In this document: piece after piece, positions 18,911 to 30,128 of the stretch
Layout: every line of letters begins with the position of its first letter
Numbering within the stretch: position 1 is the stretch's first letter
From: Symsagittifera roscoffensis
Taxonomy: Eukaryota > Xenacoelomorpha > Acoela > Convolutidae
Assembly (NCBI RefSeq): GCF_963678635.1
Contig: NC_087067.1
Location: 53,872,233-53,936,232 of the forward strand
Direction: 5' to 3'
DNA: 64,000 nt
Notes under the pieces: model-generated
What the model was told of the DNA's origin: nothing
Databases searched by the model: none
Seen by the model: the letters and a program-made list of their open reading frames with translations, nothing else
Position numbers and translations under genes: made by a program

Positions 18911-19259
18911 AGGCTCACTGCTAAAAATTCGAATTCTGCATAGATTGCATTTTTCACATTCTGGTCGAATGTCACATGCGTGATAAATTACAGCATTGCA
19001 GAACACGAGGAATAGACAGTAAGAAAATGACTTGCAGAATAAATTTTTTTAAAGGAAATCAGAAGGTCAGAAGTATCATAGTAACCGAGGTTACAGTCAG
19101 GAGTCCCTTCATCACGTATTCCAGTCCAAATCCTTGGAATTTTCTAGATATGGAAGTGACAATGATAAAATAAGTTCTTTTCAATTAAAATCCATACGGG
19201 CTACGTTTCTTCAATAAGAACACGCAACCCGACACGAGAAAATATAATATACAAGTGTT
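18911..19259. other. Unassigned boundary between leader and LINE relic
   Basis: No ORF, repeat or LTR end is recognisable. The 5' end of the giant element must lie here or just to the left. Confidence 0.4.
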
Positions 19260-20985
19260 ACAAAAAACATTCGTCAAAAGTTATTTTGTCATTTATTGTT
19301 CCGAGTACACAAGCGGCGTTAGCAATCTGTATTGCCAGGTAGATTCTGTTTTAAAAAGCTGCCTGCTTTGGGTTCCTCAGTGCATATGCTTAGGTTCTTA
19401 CAAAGCTTGCTCAAAAAAATTCTGTGCTGGGGCCGGCGGCGCCCTGAACCTCAAAAGCTAGCGGTTGAAAAAGATATCCATCATCTACGAGATCTTTATA
19501 CTTGTCATTTTTTTGCTCTTCCGCTTCAGCGGCAGCCGTACCAGGGTTACAAACAGACCCAGCATTAATTCTACAAAGAGCTAAGGAGTCTACTACCGTT
19601 ACATCCCACAAAAGCTGCTTACCAACAGCCCATGGAACAAGCGCCAAACCGTCTGGTCGCTTCTGATCGGTCCTGTAGAGGTGTCATGGTTCTGAAACAG
19701 ACGGAATGTGAGTAGAAGATAAACTCTGCTTTATAGGGGCATTCAGATTTGAATGCCTAGAATCTCCCTGCACTTTTGAGGCAAGAAAGAACATGCCAAC
19801 CAACCTCGGTAACGTCTTTTCCGCACACGCATTTATGCCGTTTGCATATTTTTGAGCCTTATCGAAGTCCTATCGCAGTTCTCAGTCGTTGATTCGACAA
19901 TTTTAACCTTGAATTATTGCACGGGATGACGTTCAACCACTGGGAGCCAAATCTATCTTGGAATGCGTTGAATCTTTTTACGTCCGTTGGTTCGAGTCGT
20001 AAAATCAAGACTGCAATTTCGCTGTCAAAAATTGGCACTGTCCAACTTTTTTGGAATTCAATTTCCGGAGCCATTTCAAATTGTCCAAGTTCAAGCCACT
20101 GCTTAAGCCCATCAACATAGGTTCGATCCACATGCTCCAAACCAAAGATTTTTGCTCTTACTGCAGAGGCAGAGAACGCGAGTAAAGCGAGTAGACTAGC
20201 GGAAGAAACGCCCAAGCCACCCTTGGCTGCCGGAAGAACTGCTTAAAAAAACTAGTTATCATCCATTTTCACATTAAAGACCTCGCATAAAGAATTTCTT
20301 AGTAAATTGTCGTAGCGTTTCAAAAAATCATTTTGCAAAAAACAAGGGCTCGTGCGCAAAAATTATAGGAGTTTTGGCGTGCTAAAGCAACTTTTCAGGA
20401 GATAAAAACCATAATGGGCGTCTAGTTTGTCAAGGACATCCGTGATTTTTTTGAGCTCCATAATTTTTTCGTCGAGCAAATTCTTTTCGGCAAAGTTCGC
20501 CGATTGGAGATCCTAAAATGAGGAGTTCTTCTTTTGTTTTTTTTGTTTGGGGCATCTTATTTGAAATTGTGTTAAAATTGAATTATACTCGTAGTCGGTC
20601 CCAAAAAACAAAGTTCGGACTTCTCAGGGTTCAAGCTCAGGACGTAAATTTGTTCAGATTTCAGAATGTTTTTAAGGTCCCGGAGTACTACTTTATAGTC
20701 GTCGTCTAAAATTCCATCATCTAATTACCAGATGTTAATTTTCGAGTCCAACTGTTTGACTAGTGTCTGAATTGTTCCCGCAAAAAGGGGTGGGGCTTCA
20801 AGGTCACCTTGCTGAGTTCCGTCTTTTGACATTATGACGGAGCTTTCGTAAAAAAGGTAACTAGGTTTACTATACGCGCAATGGGTGTAATTATACAATT
20901 CGGGGCGATTTGAATAAACATGATTCAGCATTGTTTCTCTGTTTAGAGAGTTGAAGGCATTCTTAAATACGTGACTGAAAATGAA
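19260..20985 (-). pseudogene. 5'-truncated non-LTR (LINE-like) reverse transcriptase relic
   Basis: On the minus strand from about 20,985: FKNAFNSLNRETML, then QQGDLEAPPLF, then SKINIW followed by a stop and LDDGIL, the RT catalytic box with its Tyr codon changed to TAA (20727-20725). LNPEKSELCFLG follows. After frame changes come GVSSASLLALLAFSASAV (20,215), WLNVIPCNNSRLKLSNQRLR (near 19,890), then DGLALVPWAVGKQLLWDVTVVD (19,640) and a degraded LAIQIANAACVLG tail. These are motifs of the C-terminal half of a common non-LTR RT family. Missing 5' sequence is typical of LINE insertion. Several stops and frameshifts make it inactive. Confidence 0.75.
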
Positions 20986-21310
20986 CTATTGGCCAAGTCC
21001 GGGAAGTCTTCACTGAAGATACGGAGTGCAAGGAAACAGAGCCCTAAAATACGCTGCCAAAAAAATGTCAAAAGGCTGCCGCTGAAGCTATCAACAAAGT
21101 GAAGCAGGATTTGGCAACCCAAGAGGTAGAGCAGAAGACCAAGCACCTTTATGGGATGGAACAGTGCCAGAAGTAAGGACTCTCTTAAGGACTCTCTTAA
21201 GGTCAGAAAAAGTTGCACAACACTGAAGATTGAAATCAGAAAGCCATTTGGGATCACGAAAATAGGGGCAAGGTTAATGTTGATAATCACTGTTGGTAAG
21301 CACGAAGCAG
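20985..21310 (+). pseudogene. Decayed Gag C-terminal segment, relative of the giant element
   Basis: The translation AAAEAINKVKQDLATQEVEQ matches the charged helix of the minus-strand Gag (AAARDALNRVQQELVTKEIEQ), and LKIEIRKPFGITKIGA matches MKLKVISGKRFGMVPQG. Frames shift repeatedly. A 15-bp unit (GGACTCTCTTAA-type) is doubled near 21,180. It abuts the LINE relic, so its 5' part is missing. Confidence 0.7.
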
Positions 21311-21314
21311 GGAA

Positions 21315-21850
21315 TTCATGACCGTGAAAAATTGGTATTGGTTTGACCGAATCAGGTATTGGTATTGGTAGTAATCAATACCAGGTTCCTGGTATTGGCA
21401 TTGGTATTGATCAACACCAGGTCCCTGGTATTGATATTGAAAAAAAAACGTTTATGTTACCTCTAACAAAAAATGATTCTGATTATTTTGTTTTGTTGCA
21501 GAGTAACAGAACAACCTCAGAAAAAAAAATTAAAAAGTTTACTAAAACTAAAATTGAATTCTCTCCGTTCGTTTTACATATAGAAAAAAAAGAAAATTAT
21601 AGAGAACTCATGCAAAACATTTCATTCCAAAATATTTCGTGTTTCAAACACTTCGTGATTTTTGCTAACATGAGTTATCAAATTTTTGCAAACGTTTTGA
21701 GGTACTGGAACAAAGTATTGAATTATTGCCTGGGTTTGCTATTGGTATTGATGATTCAGTTCAGTATTGGTATTGAGGCCTTGGTATTGGTATTGTGGTT
21801 TTGGTATTGGTATTGAAATTGCTGCCACGAAGTGATGAGGAATTTAAGCG
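21315..21850 (+). other. Insert flanked by GGTATT-rich repeats, inside the Gag relic
   Basis: Degenerate GGTATT repeats occupy about 21,333-21,440 and 21,735-21,825, on either side of about 300 nt of unrelated A/T-rich sequence. Gag homology stops before the first block and resumes after the second (LYIDIYDDYLHSIKP matches LMHLDTYADYLRQVEP), so the whole stretch is an insertion. An open frame of 157 codons covers it, but the repeat part is low complexity and I do not call a gene. Confidence 0.65.
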
Positions 21851-21865
21851 AAACAATTGACAATC

Positions 21866-22780
21866 ACTTATGTACATAGACATTTATGATGACTATTTAC
21901 ACTCTATTAAACCCAAGATTGCGTCGAAAGCCATTAAAGTGTTAATGACAACATTTGGTGGGAAATCGATAAGAGTTGATAGCAGATATACCGATGCTAA
22001 TGGGCCACATGAGGTCATGCTGAACATAGAGGGAACAGTTATATACACGAAGACGATGATAACCTGTGATGATGATCTGGCGGGCCAGATCATCGGGGAG
22101 CCGTAACGAACTCAATATCAGATCAGTTCGTCTTTGTGCCTAACTTGAGAAGGATGCAACGCATCTAGGCACGTAACCGAACGACGCTGCCCACCTACTT
22201 GACAAAATTGAAAAGTATAAACCTTTAAAAATTCTTCTAGATACGGGAGCTGTCTTGAGTGTGATACCAATCGATATGTGGACGCGGATGGGAGTCGATA
22301 AAGATGACTTAATAGATTCCAGACTACGCTTGTCTGCAGCGAACAAGGGTAATTGGCAGATTACCCATCATAGCACTGAAAATGAGAAATAGAAACCTGT
22401 GAATGAGCTTCCCGAAAGTGGGCGACCTAAATGAATCCGATGGGTTTATTCTGTACAGAGATTTTATGAGAAACTTTAAAGTAACGATTGATCTTAACAA
22501 TGCAATGTTCAGATTTCGCAGCCCGAAAAAGAAGTACCTAACAAAACCCGTGAATGTGATAATTACACAGGAGCGTAAAGCTCCAGTCTTCTAGAGTAAG
22601 AGGGTGAGGCTTACAAATAAAAAGACTGCAATAAGCTTGAGACGCAGAAATTTTATTGATATCAGTGAAAATTAACACATCTGTATGGTACCAAATCCAA
22701 AGAGCCAAATTGCTGCTAATGTAGAAATAACCTTCTCTATCATCAAGGTTGGCCTCTGTGTCAGTGTTTTCTTGAATATT
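21866..22780 (+). pseudogene. Decayed Gag end and retropepsin
   Basis: The Gag end runs into the protease in one frame: a serine codon stands where the minus-strand copy has its Gag TGA stop. MLNIEGTVIYTKTMITCDDD matches MLNVDGISIYTRTYITTDDD. The active site LLDTGAVLSVIPIDMWTRMG is kept at about 22,235. FILYRDFMRNFKVTIDLNNA follows, then LVPNPKSQ and LCVSVFLN. Frameshifts near 22,105, 22,350 and 22,600 disable it. Confidence 0.85.
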
Positions 22781-23375
22781 ATTGATATAATGATCATAAT
22801 TCGGAAGGGGAGGAAACTGGGATATGCAATGTCAGTGGAAACTAGATATGAAATAACTGAAAAACTTGAAAGCAAACATGAAATTCTTGATCTTGATCGT
22901 CCGAATCATAAAGACAATTAATGTATCTTGAGTCGATTGAAGCATATAAAACTTTGTCAAAAATATTATTTCACTTGAGTCTGAGATGGACGATGGCCTT
23001 TCGAGTTGTTCAAATTTTCCAGAAAAACCCGCACCCAAAGAGTTGGATATGGATGAACTGGAATTACCAGAAAAATAACAATTAAGAGTGAAAAACAACG
23101 GATGAACAATTCAAAGCCATCAAGGATGTACTAAATAGGAACCAATACGTTTTCTCGAGCCATAAGGCGGACATCAGGTATTGCTACTTCGTTGAACACA
23201 ATATAAAACTAGAGGAATAATTGCAGGGAGGGAGTGAGGCGCATGATCTCCCACAAATCGGACGCATGTAGGAAGGAAATGGAAACATTTTTAGAGTACG
23301 ACAAAATAGAACCTTCCAAATCACTGTAGGCGTGTGGAGACGTGATGGCTAAAAATAAAGGAGATCAATTGAGAT
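22781..23375 (+). pseudogene. Decayed RT N-terminal segment
   Basis: RKGRKLGYAM continues directly from the protease relic without a stop. SSHKADI and FVEHNIKLEE, then MISHKSDACRKEMETFLEYDKIEPSK and GDVMAKNKGDQLRY, follow the intact RT in order, with stops and frame changes between. It ends near the point where the minus-strand RT has its G6 frameshift. Confidence 0.82.
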
Positions 23376-23494
23376 ATGAACGAATCTAGAGCAGTAGAGC
23401 AACGGAAGAATCTTGAGCAAAATAGTATATGTGAAGTTACAAGATGACAGCCACAACCCTGGGGAATTGACAGGACAAATTATGGCGTCAAAAG

Positions 23495-23850
23495 AACACG
23501 TGAAGGCAAATTTAGACTGTCAGACCTAGTTAGGGAACAGAAAAACGACAAAATGACTAGAAATTGCTGCAAATAGATAAGAACAGGGGCAAGACAAAAA
23601 GGGGCCCTGGAGAAGGACAGTTAAAAGTTCTTGAGCCAGTTTAACAAGGAGCGAAAAGAGCTACTCAATCACACGGCGGGCGGTGTAGTGCCTGTAAGAG
23701 GAGGGACGAAGAGAAAACTCTGCCCAGGCATAAAATGAGAAACCCAGAAATGAGGAAGGATCGCGAGAGGTGGATCAATGCATGCTTGTCATGCCTGCAG
23801 GTGAGGGATCTCAGAAATATGAAGTTGCTGCTGAAATCGGTATAGGGCTC
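23495..23850 (+). pseudogene. Decayed integrase N-terminal/zinc-binding segment
   Basis: RLSDLVREQKNDKMTRN matches RLSDLLRAQRNDRMTNN of the minus-strand Pol, and a shifted frame gives W-INACLSCLQVRDLRNMKLLL-type sequence against ACLSCQQVKDPRNLRFLL. The RT core, RNase H and the catalytic integrase core are all missing. Confidence 0.75.
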
Positions 23851-23867
23851 GGAAAGTCATTCTGCTA

Positions 23868-24023
23868 ATCAAGAGAGAGGTAAAGGAGGTCTCAATACCA
23901 GTCTATGATCCAAACAGAGGCAAGTTGAAACCTCAGGAGCTGTGTGCCATTCTGCACGTGAATTTCGCGGAAAGGGAGATCACAGTACACCTGTGCAACA
24001 ACTATTACTTGAGCATTGCCTGA
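23868..24023 (+). pseudogene. Macro-domain C-terminal tail, relic 0
   Basis: VKEVSIPVYDPNRGKLKPQE and the following residues to YYLSIA and a TGA match the end of the minus-strand macro domain (VKELSLPVYDPNRGRLHPRE ... YYLSIG) with no internal stop. Confidence 0.8.
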
Positions 24024-24612
24024 TTTTTGAGTTGGGACAGGACTCTCGAGTTGGGACTTGATAGGTAAACTGGGTGGTCGTACTTAGTATAAGAATTAAA
24101 AAAATATATCTTGGTTGCTTAATTTAAAGAAAAATCCAAATTCTAAGGTGCTAGAAGAAAACAAAAATTGAATGATTTTATTTTGAATTGACGTTTGAAG
24201 TGGTGCACGTAAACTTGAAGCTTTGCTCATTGGAGCAAGCAGTCGACTAATTGATGAGAAAAAAACTCTTTTCAAAACTGTATAAAACCTTTTCATTTTG
24301 TAATTGTGAGTTAGCCAAGTAGTAGCGAACTGAAAAGGCTAAAATGCAGTTCTGTTTTCAGAGTGAACTTGATAATTTTACAGAAAAAAGAATCGCGAAA
24401 CAATCGAAACCGACTTTCAAAAGATCTAGTGAGGATCTGAAGATCCACACAGTCAAGAGAACCTAGAGCAAAACCTTCTCGAGTGATTAAATTTGGTTAG
24501 TATTTCTTGGGTGGTAGTTTCTGGGTTGGTACATCTTGAGCTGTAATATCAGATTTGGTGTTTCTTGAGCATTCTAAACTCCTCAGTTATGGCTGATCAT
24601 TTCTGAAAATCG
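24024..24612 (+). other. Array spacer between macro tail and A relic
   Basis: This is non-coding. The same spacer recurs at 30,284-30,869, 35,563-36,152, 39,858-40,449 and 52,744-53,326. It holds the conserved CTCATTGGAGCAAGCAGTCG stretch and a region ending GGCTGATCATT before the A relic. Confidence 0.7.
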
Positions 24613-25238
24613 ATGCCAGTGGCACTGAAAAAGCCAACACTCGATGAATTACAGGCGTTTGGGTCATCTGGACTTTTCCCAAATGAACGAGTGGATAGCG
24701 GTGATGTTGAGTGCCATCTTACAACTAGGTTCTCAAGGAGAAGGTAGGAAGTCTGAATTGGAGACCTTGTTGATGGGGGCTGCACTTACGATGAAATTTC
24801 GAACCAGGTGCAAACCAGAAGGCTGTCGTGGAGCACCGATGGATGCATGAGGGATTCAATTTGGCGAGAAATCCCGGCTTGAATAACACCACTTGAGTAT
24901 GGTGCTGGCAAGTTTCTTCTTCCCACTCGGCCAAGGAATAGGATGAGAGGTCCAATGAGTATGGTCCTGCTTGAGTATGGTGCTGGCAAGTTTCTTCTTC
25001 CCACTCGGCCAAGGAATAGGATGGAGGTCCAATGAGCAGATATTGAAGTTGCAGCAGGAAGCTGTCAAAGGTAGGGATCGAAAGGCGAAGTCGCCGAGTG
25101 AACCTCTCGTGACACGTTCAAGGCCAGACTTGAAAATGGAGGTTGACGAAGTGCCCAGGGCGACTGGCCGGTTCAATTTCGATTGCGTTGCTCAAGAGCA
25201 AATTAGTGAAGATCTGGTGACTTGGACCCCTCCATAAC
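24613..25238 (+). pseudogene. ORF A relic, unit 1
   Basis: LDFSQMNEWIAVMLSAILQL and ELETLLMGAA match residues about 32-68 of ORF A (DPEVVMLLTALINIL, TEVLLMAAY). ARNPGLNNTTEYGAGKF-type sequence matches ANEPGLGSSRTYQPGEM. Frames change several times and the coiled coil is not recognisable. Confidence 0.7.
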
Positions 25239-25489
25239 CCACACCATTTTTCAGAGATCTGGACTTCAGACAGACCAAGCTGCTAACAGATTTTTGAGAG
25301 ATCTGTGGCACTGGATTGACGCCCAACTCAACCAGTGGCAGCCAAAACAGCGCGGGGACGTCTAGTTACGAGGACTTACAAGAAAGATTGCAGGCAAGGT
25401 CGGCGAGAGCGCCGCGTCGGGAGAGGAACCGGCTACTTGGAAGATACATCGGGTGAGGGGTGCCATTATATCTAACTATAAGAAAGACG

Positions 25490-26150
25490 TCAATTCGAGA
25501 TACCATAACACAATAGGAAGGACTGGACGACTGCCCAGTGGGAAAGGAGAGCTGCATTCCACGATGCGGTCTGGGTCGAATATCTGACGTCTGGGTCGAA
25601 TATAAGGCGCAGTTCACTTGATCATAGGAACAGCTTGGTCAGCGTTCTCACTAGAGTCAGGGTTCTCACTAGAATCAGGGTTTACCCTCAAATAGATATC
25701 TTGAGCTTCTCAGGTGCGGCGAAACCTCAGATGCTGGCTTCACCAGAGATGCTGCAGGTGAGGAAAATACATACGGTCACAATGATAATTGGCGCGAATG
25801 ACGTTTCTAGAGACGAATCCAGGAAGATGACACAGTTATTGGAGAAATTATGCTGCTTGTTGAAGAGGTGAGGATCTATCTGGATCCCACAATTTTGAAG
25901 ATTTGTACGGTGCCGTAGAACATGCAGCTGGAAGACAAAGGACGAAACAAGAACTAGAGGGTGCGTCATATCAGCGGCGCGATAGTTGAGATCCAGAGAA
26001 ATAGCGTCCTGCCCTTGAGGTTGCAGTTGTGACCAGCATGATGAAAGACTGCCTGCCGGATGGGTGCTAATCTGAACGCATCCATTTTGATCAACCAAGA
26101 GGCATGGATTGGCTGAACAAAGTCTTCCAGCGACACAAGAACACTCTAGA
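25490..26150 (+). pseudogene. SGNH/GDSL-hydrolase-like relic, unit 1
   Basis: In shifting frames: HLIIG next to RNSLVRVLTR (block-I-like GNS context), IHTVTMIIGANDVSRDESRK (block III, GxND), then SERIHFDQPRGMDWLNKVFQ (block V, with the catalytic His but Glu/Arg where the Asp usually is). The order and spacing fit an SGNH hydrolase fold. Element 1 has no counterpart between A and B in the window. Confidence 0.55.
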
Positions 26151-26879
26151 GTCGGTTTTGGTGGAAACGGGGCAATTTATTTGGACCACCTCCACAACCT
26201 CTCTTTTCCCGGTCAGACCCGTGGAGGCCAGCCTAGGATGGAGAGGAGACTCTAGAGACAGCTCGGCAAGTAACAGAAATAGGCGTCAAGTCTTGACATC
26301 CCACGAGAACAATACGAGAGGCTTTTCGACAACATAAAGCTCTGTGGTGTCTTCTGTCTGTCGTGGTGGTGGAGCGTGGGAACAACAAAAATGCCTCATG
26401 ACAACTTCTCAACTTCTGGTACTTGGAAAAATTAAGGAATTTCGTATTACAAGAGTTGGCATGCAGACAAGAGTTGATGGTGGTTCTGGAACCCATGAGC
26501 TTGTCCTATGAAGAATTGAGTCACCACTTTTGTGTGGACTGGCTAAAGGCGCACGAGGCGCATTGTTGCGAGATAGGACCCTAGAGACGGGGGATTTACC
26601 AGGTATCCCTAGAAGGTCAGTATTTGGCCCAATCAACTATCGAACCGTGAAGGAATTGGGAAGCCCGGGAGCAATTGCAGAACCACCAAAGCATCGCACA
26701 AAACTGGACAGAATAAGGGCAGCGATACCTGCGCAATTTTGAGCAGTGGAAAAGCTTCTGGATCCCAAGATTATGGGGCTTCCTGACACTGCTTATCCGG
26801 GGCCAGAACTGTTGAATGATGCGATATATGGGAAGGGGTTTAGAGTGTCCAAAATAGCTAAGGCTATGGCCGCCTAAGA
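26151..26879 (+). pseudogene. Unidentified coding relic, unit 1
   Basis: It is conserved between units 1, 2 and 6 and absent from units 3 and 4. In unit 2 one frame gives ELACRQELMENLEPKSLSHE and HHFFVAWLKAHEAHCFEIRP, protein-like but unknown to me. Confidence 0.4.
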
Positions 26880-27926
26880 TTGATTGGATCCGGCGGCCGC
26901 GAAAGTCATAATTGTTGCAAGTTCGGACTTCATGGGAACGTCGGAGAATTTGTTCTGGCAGGAGACATGTTTTGGCAACATGCCTCTGGGAACATCCTGT
27001 GTACGTACTGCCAGGGGCAAAACTAAACCAAATAATGACCTTAAAGGGAGCGAATAAATCAGAGACGCCATGTGAAACTGAGCTGCTGTTGTTTGGCGGA
27101 TTGAATGATCACATGCACGCGGAAGGACTTTAGGTGATCTGGCGGATGGTGGAAAAACAAGATTTGGTGGCATTAAGGTCAGGATTGAAGACAAAAATAG
27201 TGCTCATAAAATGGATAAGCGAGCACGCCGCCGGCCCTTCAATAGTGGTGCTGGCCCTTATAACAGAGAGCAGTGGAGTGTGAATGCTGATGGCTAATCC
27301 CAATCGTGAATAGGAGCGGACGAACCTGCGATTCTTGAGATCGCAACTCGCAGCAAGCTGAGAAGATATCCCATGCCCTGAATGGCAACTACGAGTTTGC
27401 CGACACTTTGATAGTGCTCGATGAGGTGTTGTGTCTGAATGTCTCGAACCTGTCCAGGCAATTGAAGTTCAAACCAGAAAACAATGACGACCATCGCGTG
27501 ATCACTCACTTGACTACGAATTTGTGGTTTTTGAAACAAGGAGCTCACATTAGTCAGCTAGCTCAATGAGTAGTTAATTGAGACCGGTGCATGATCGGAG
27601 AAACTGATCGACAAGCAAATTAACAGGAATCATTGGTGTATGGCCTCACGCAAGACAGAGGAAGGTAGATTTTCCTAACCCTAAGACTCCAGAGCGTGGG
27701 TGCAAAGACAAAAGAAACTGCTCCCACCTTGATAATGCAAGGGTGGGAGTTTATGCAGAATCAGCACGAGAAAGCGGAAAGAAGAGAGTTGAAGTTAGGT
27801 ACAATTGTCTTACTGGAGAATGGTACAATCATTGCTCATTTTTGGAAGAATCAGGTCAGGGGAATATTGAACGATGAAAGCATATGAAGTCTTGAGATTC
27901 GTGAACATTTGTTGTGAGAAGAGATC
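26880..27926 (+). pseudogene. Unidentified second relic (GLND-containing), unit 1
   Basis: Stretches AKVIIVASSDFMG, ELLLFGGLNDHMHAEGL and NPNREERTNLRFL, and in another frame YEFADTLIVLDEVLCLNVSN, suggest one decayed protein. FGGLNDH could be another SGNH-type GxND block, but this is weak. All full units have it. Confidence 0.4.
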
Positions 27927-28820
27927 ATGGATAGGTTGTTCTCGGCTGGTAAAAAGATCTTCGAAGCTTTCATCCAGGATGGGCCAGCTTTCCTAGTCAG
28001 CAGATGTGTAGAGTTCTTATGGAAAGATGCGTTTTTGATCTTGAGCCTTTTGACGCACGGGAATCTGGCAGTATTTCATCGTTTGATGAAGTATGAGGAT
28101 CCGATAGCCACGGCACAAGTTCATCCCACCATCCAAACCCACTCGTGCAAGTGCCCTTCTGGGCTGTAAACACTCCCTCTTGATGCAAAACAGGCATTTG
28201 ACGGAAGACGAAACGAAACTGAAGTCTAGAGGGCAGGTTCTGGAGGTGAATGGGGTATGCTGCTTTTGAACGACCTGTATTTGGCCATGCGAACGGATCC
28301 CCTTAGAGTGTTAAGTGGTTTGGTGGAAGTGTTGACTTGCGTCTATGGGCCAGCAGTGACCTATACTATCCCGGACCCCTTGATTGCGGCGTAATGGCAC
28401 TCGGTGATACAAGTCAATTTGAGCAGCGTCCTTTATGGGACAGCGTTGAATTGGTGCAAGCAGGAACACTTGAGAACGCAGATGAGTGACACGGTACTGT
28501 TTGGGAATATCAAGGATCTCAAATTGGTTGTGTTGAATTTCAGAGGACAGCTACAGTATAGAATCGGCGGAAAGCGACAGGGCCTGGTTGAAGCCTGCCC
28601 AAAGTTCTTGAATTTGAACCCTCTTGAGAAGCAAGCTTCAGAGATCTTGAAAATCCGGCTTAGACGCAGAAATTCTAGTTGATAAAGAGGCAGCTGAGCG
28701 TGAATCTTTAGCGGGATGTGCTACCAACCGCACTTTCACAGTTCCCTATCGTAAGGAAATTGAATTTGGGCATGACCAGTTTCTTGTTGTTATCGTCCGC
28801 GCAGGCTAAGAAAATGGTAG
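27927..28820 (+). pseudogene. ORF B relic, unit 1, first copy
   Basis: FIQDGPAFLVSR, DAFLILSLLTHGNLAVFHRLM, CVYGPAVTYT, LYGTALNWCKQEHLRTQM and FSQFPIVRK-type sequence match ORF B in order across about 300 residues (FVKGPAILL, DGLLTLIAITHGNLGGLMKL, VIYGPAVTF, GSTLNWCEQHTLRELM, IPEFPLIRR). Confidence 0.85.
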
Positions 28821-28829
28821 AGCAAAAAT

Positions 28830-29130
28830 GACAAAATGACTAGAAATCGCTCCAAATAGATAAGAACAGGGGAAAGACAAAAGGTGTTCTGTAAAAAGAC
28901 AGCTAATGTTCTTGAGCCAGTTTAACAAGGAGCGAAAAGAGCTACACGATCACATGGCGGGCGGTGTAATGGCCTGTAAGAGGAGGAACGAAGAGAAAAC
29001 CCTACCCAGGCATAAAATGAGGAACCCAGAAATGAGGAAGCATCGCGAGAGGTGGATCAATGCATGCTTGTCATGCCTGCAGGTGAGGGCTCATCTCAGA
29101 AATATGAAGTTGCTGCTGAATTTGATATAG
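28830..29130 (+). pseudogene. Integrase zinc-binding relic fused to B, unit 1, first copy
   Basis: HKMRNPEMRKHRERWINACL followed by SCLQVRAHLRNMKLLL matches the integrase CLSCQQVKDPRNLRFLL region. It follows the B relic directly, with no intervening C, D or RT sequence. Confidence 0.75.
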
Positions 29131-29159
29131 GGCTCAGAAAGAAAGAGATTTTGCTAACC

Positions 29160-29965
29160 AAGAGAGTCTTATACTTTGAAGAGAGTCCTGCAGTGACCTA
29201 TACTTTCCAGGACCCCTTGATTGCGCCGTAATGGCACTCGGTGATACATGTCAATTTGAGCAGCGTCCTTGATGGGACGGCGTTGAGATGGTGCGAGCAG
29301 GAACACTTGAGAACGCAGATGAGTGGATCCTTGGGAAGATCAAGGATCCCAAATTGATTGTGTTGAATTTCAGAGGACAGCTACAGTGTAGAATTGGCGG
29401 AAAGCGACAGGGCCTGGTTGAAGCATGCCCAAAATTCTTGAACTTGAACCCTCTTGAGGAGCAAGCTAGAGAGATCTTGAAAATCCGGCTTAGACGGAGA
29501 AATTCTAGTTGATAAAGAGGCAGCTGAGCGTGAATCTTTAGCGGGATGTGCTACCAACCGCCTTTTCAGAGTTCCCTGTCGTGAGGAACTTGATCTTGGG
29601 GATGACCAGTTTCTTGTTGTTATCGTCCGCGCAGGCTAAGAGAATGGTAGAGCAAAAACGACAAAATGACTACAAATCGCTCCAAATAGATAAGAACAGG
29701 GGAAAGACAAAAAGGGGTCCTGGAGAAGGACAGCTAAAGTACTTGAGCCAGTTTAACATGGAGCGAAAAGAGCTACAAGATGACACGGCGGGCGGTGTAG
29801 TGGCTTGTAAGAGGAGGGACGAAGAGAAAACCCTGCCCAGGCATAAAATGAGGAACCCAGAAATGAGGAAGGATCGCAAGAGGTGGATCAATGCATGCTT
29901 GTCATGCCTGCAGGTTAGGGATCATATCAGAAATATGAAATTGCTGCTGAAATTGATATAGGGCT
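29160..29965 (+). pseudogene. B-integrase relic, unit 1, second tandem copy
   Basis: It repeats the GPAVTYT...NWCEQEHLRTQ...ACLSCLQVRD stretch about 0.83 kb after the first copy. A third, very short piece lies at 29,985-30,090. The same doubled form is found at 51.64-52.55 kb. Confidence 0.8.
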
Positions 29966-30128
29966 CAGAAAGAAAGAGATTTTGCTAACCAAGAGAGTCC
30001 TATACTTTGAAGAGAGTCCTGCAGTGACCTATACTTTCCCGGACCCTTGATTGCGCCGTAATGGCACTCGGTGATACATGTCATGGAAAGTACTCGGAAA
30101 GGACTCGGAAAGTAAGAGATTTTGCTAA

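Larger units (their letters stand above)
1..19200 (-). mobile_element. Giant Ty3/Gypsy-like LTR retroelement, incomplete at left edge
   Basis: Sense order on the minus strand is leader, Gag, protease, reverse transcriptase, RNase H, integrase, macro domain, spacer, then accessory frames A, B and C/D. The PR-RT-RH-IN order and the D35E integrase with a GPY/F-like tail are those of Ty3/Gypsy elements. Coding alone fills 15 kb, roughly twice a usual Gypsy element. The 3' end and 3' LTR lie beyond position 1, so the LTRs could not be paired and the right boundary (about 18.9-19.26 kb, where LINE sequence begins) is approximate. The copy is young but not clean: in-frame stops at 11823, 11031, 9281, 8843, 1117 and 775, and frame changes near 10,460 and 9,420. 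No primer-binding site was found with confidence. Confidence 0.85.

Noticed and set aside
20943-21290. 115-codon hydrophobic minus-strand frame
   Set aside because: The plus strand here encodes the Gag relic with clear matches; the hydrophobic translation is the usual antisense of a charged helix.
24725-25176. Minus-strand frames in the A relics, repeated in all units
   Set aside because: They recur only because the DNA recurs. The plus strand aligns with ORF A and the minus frames have no independent support.
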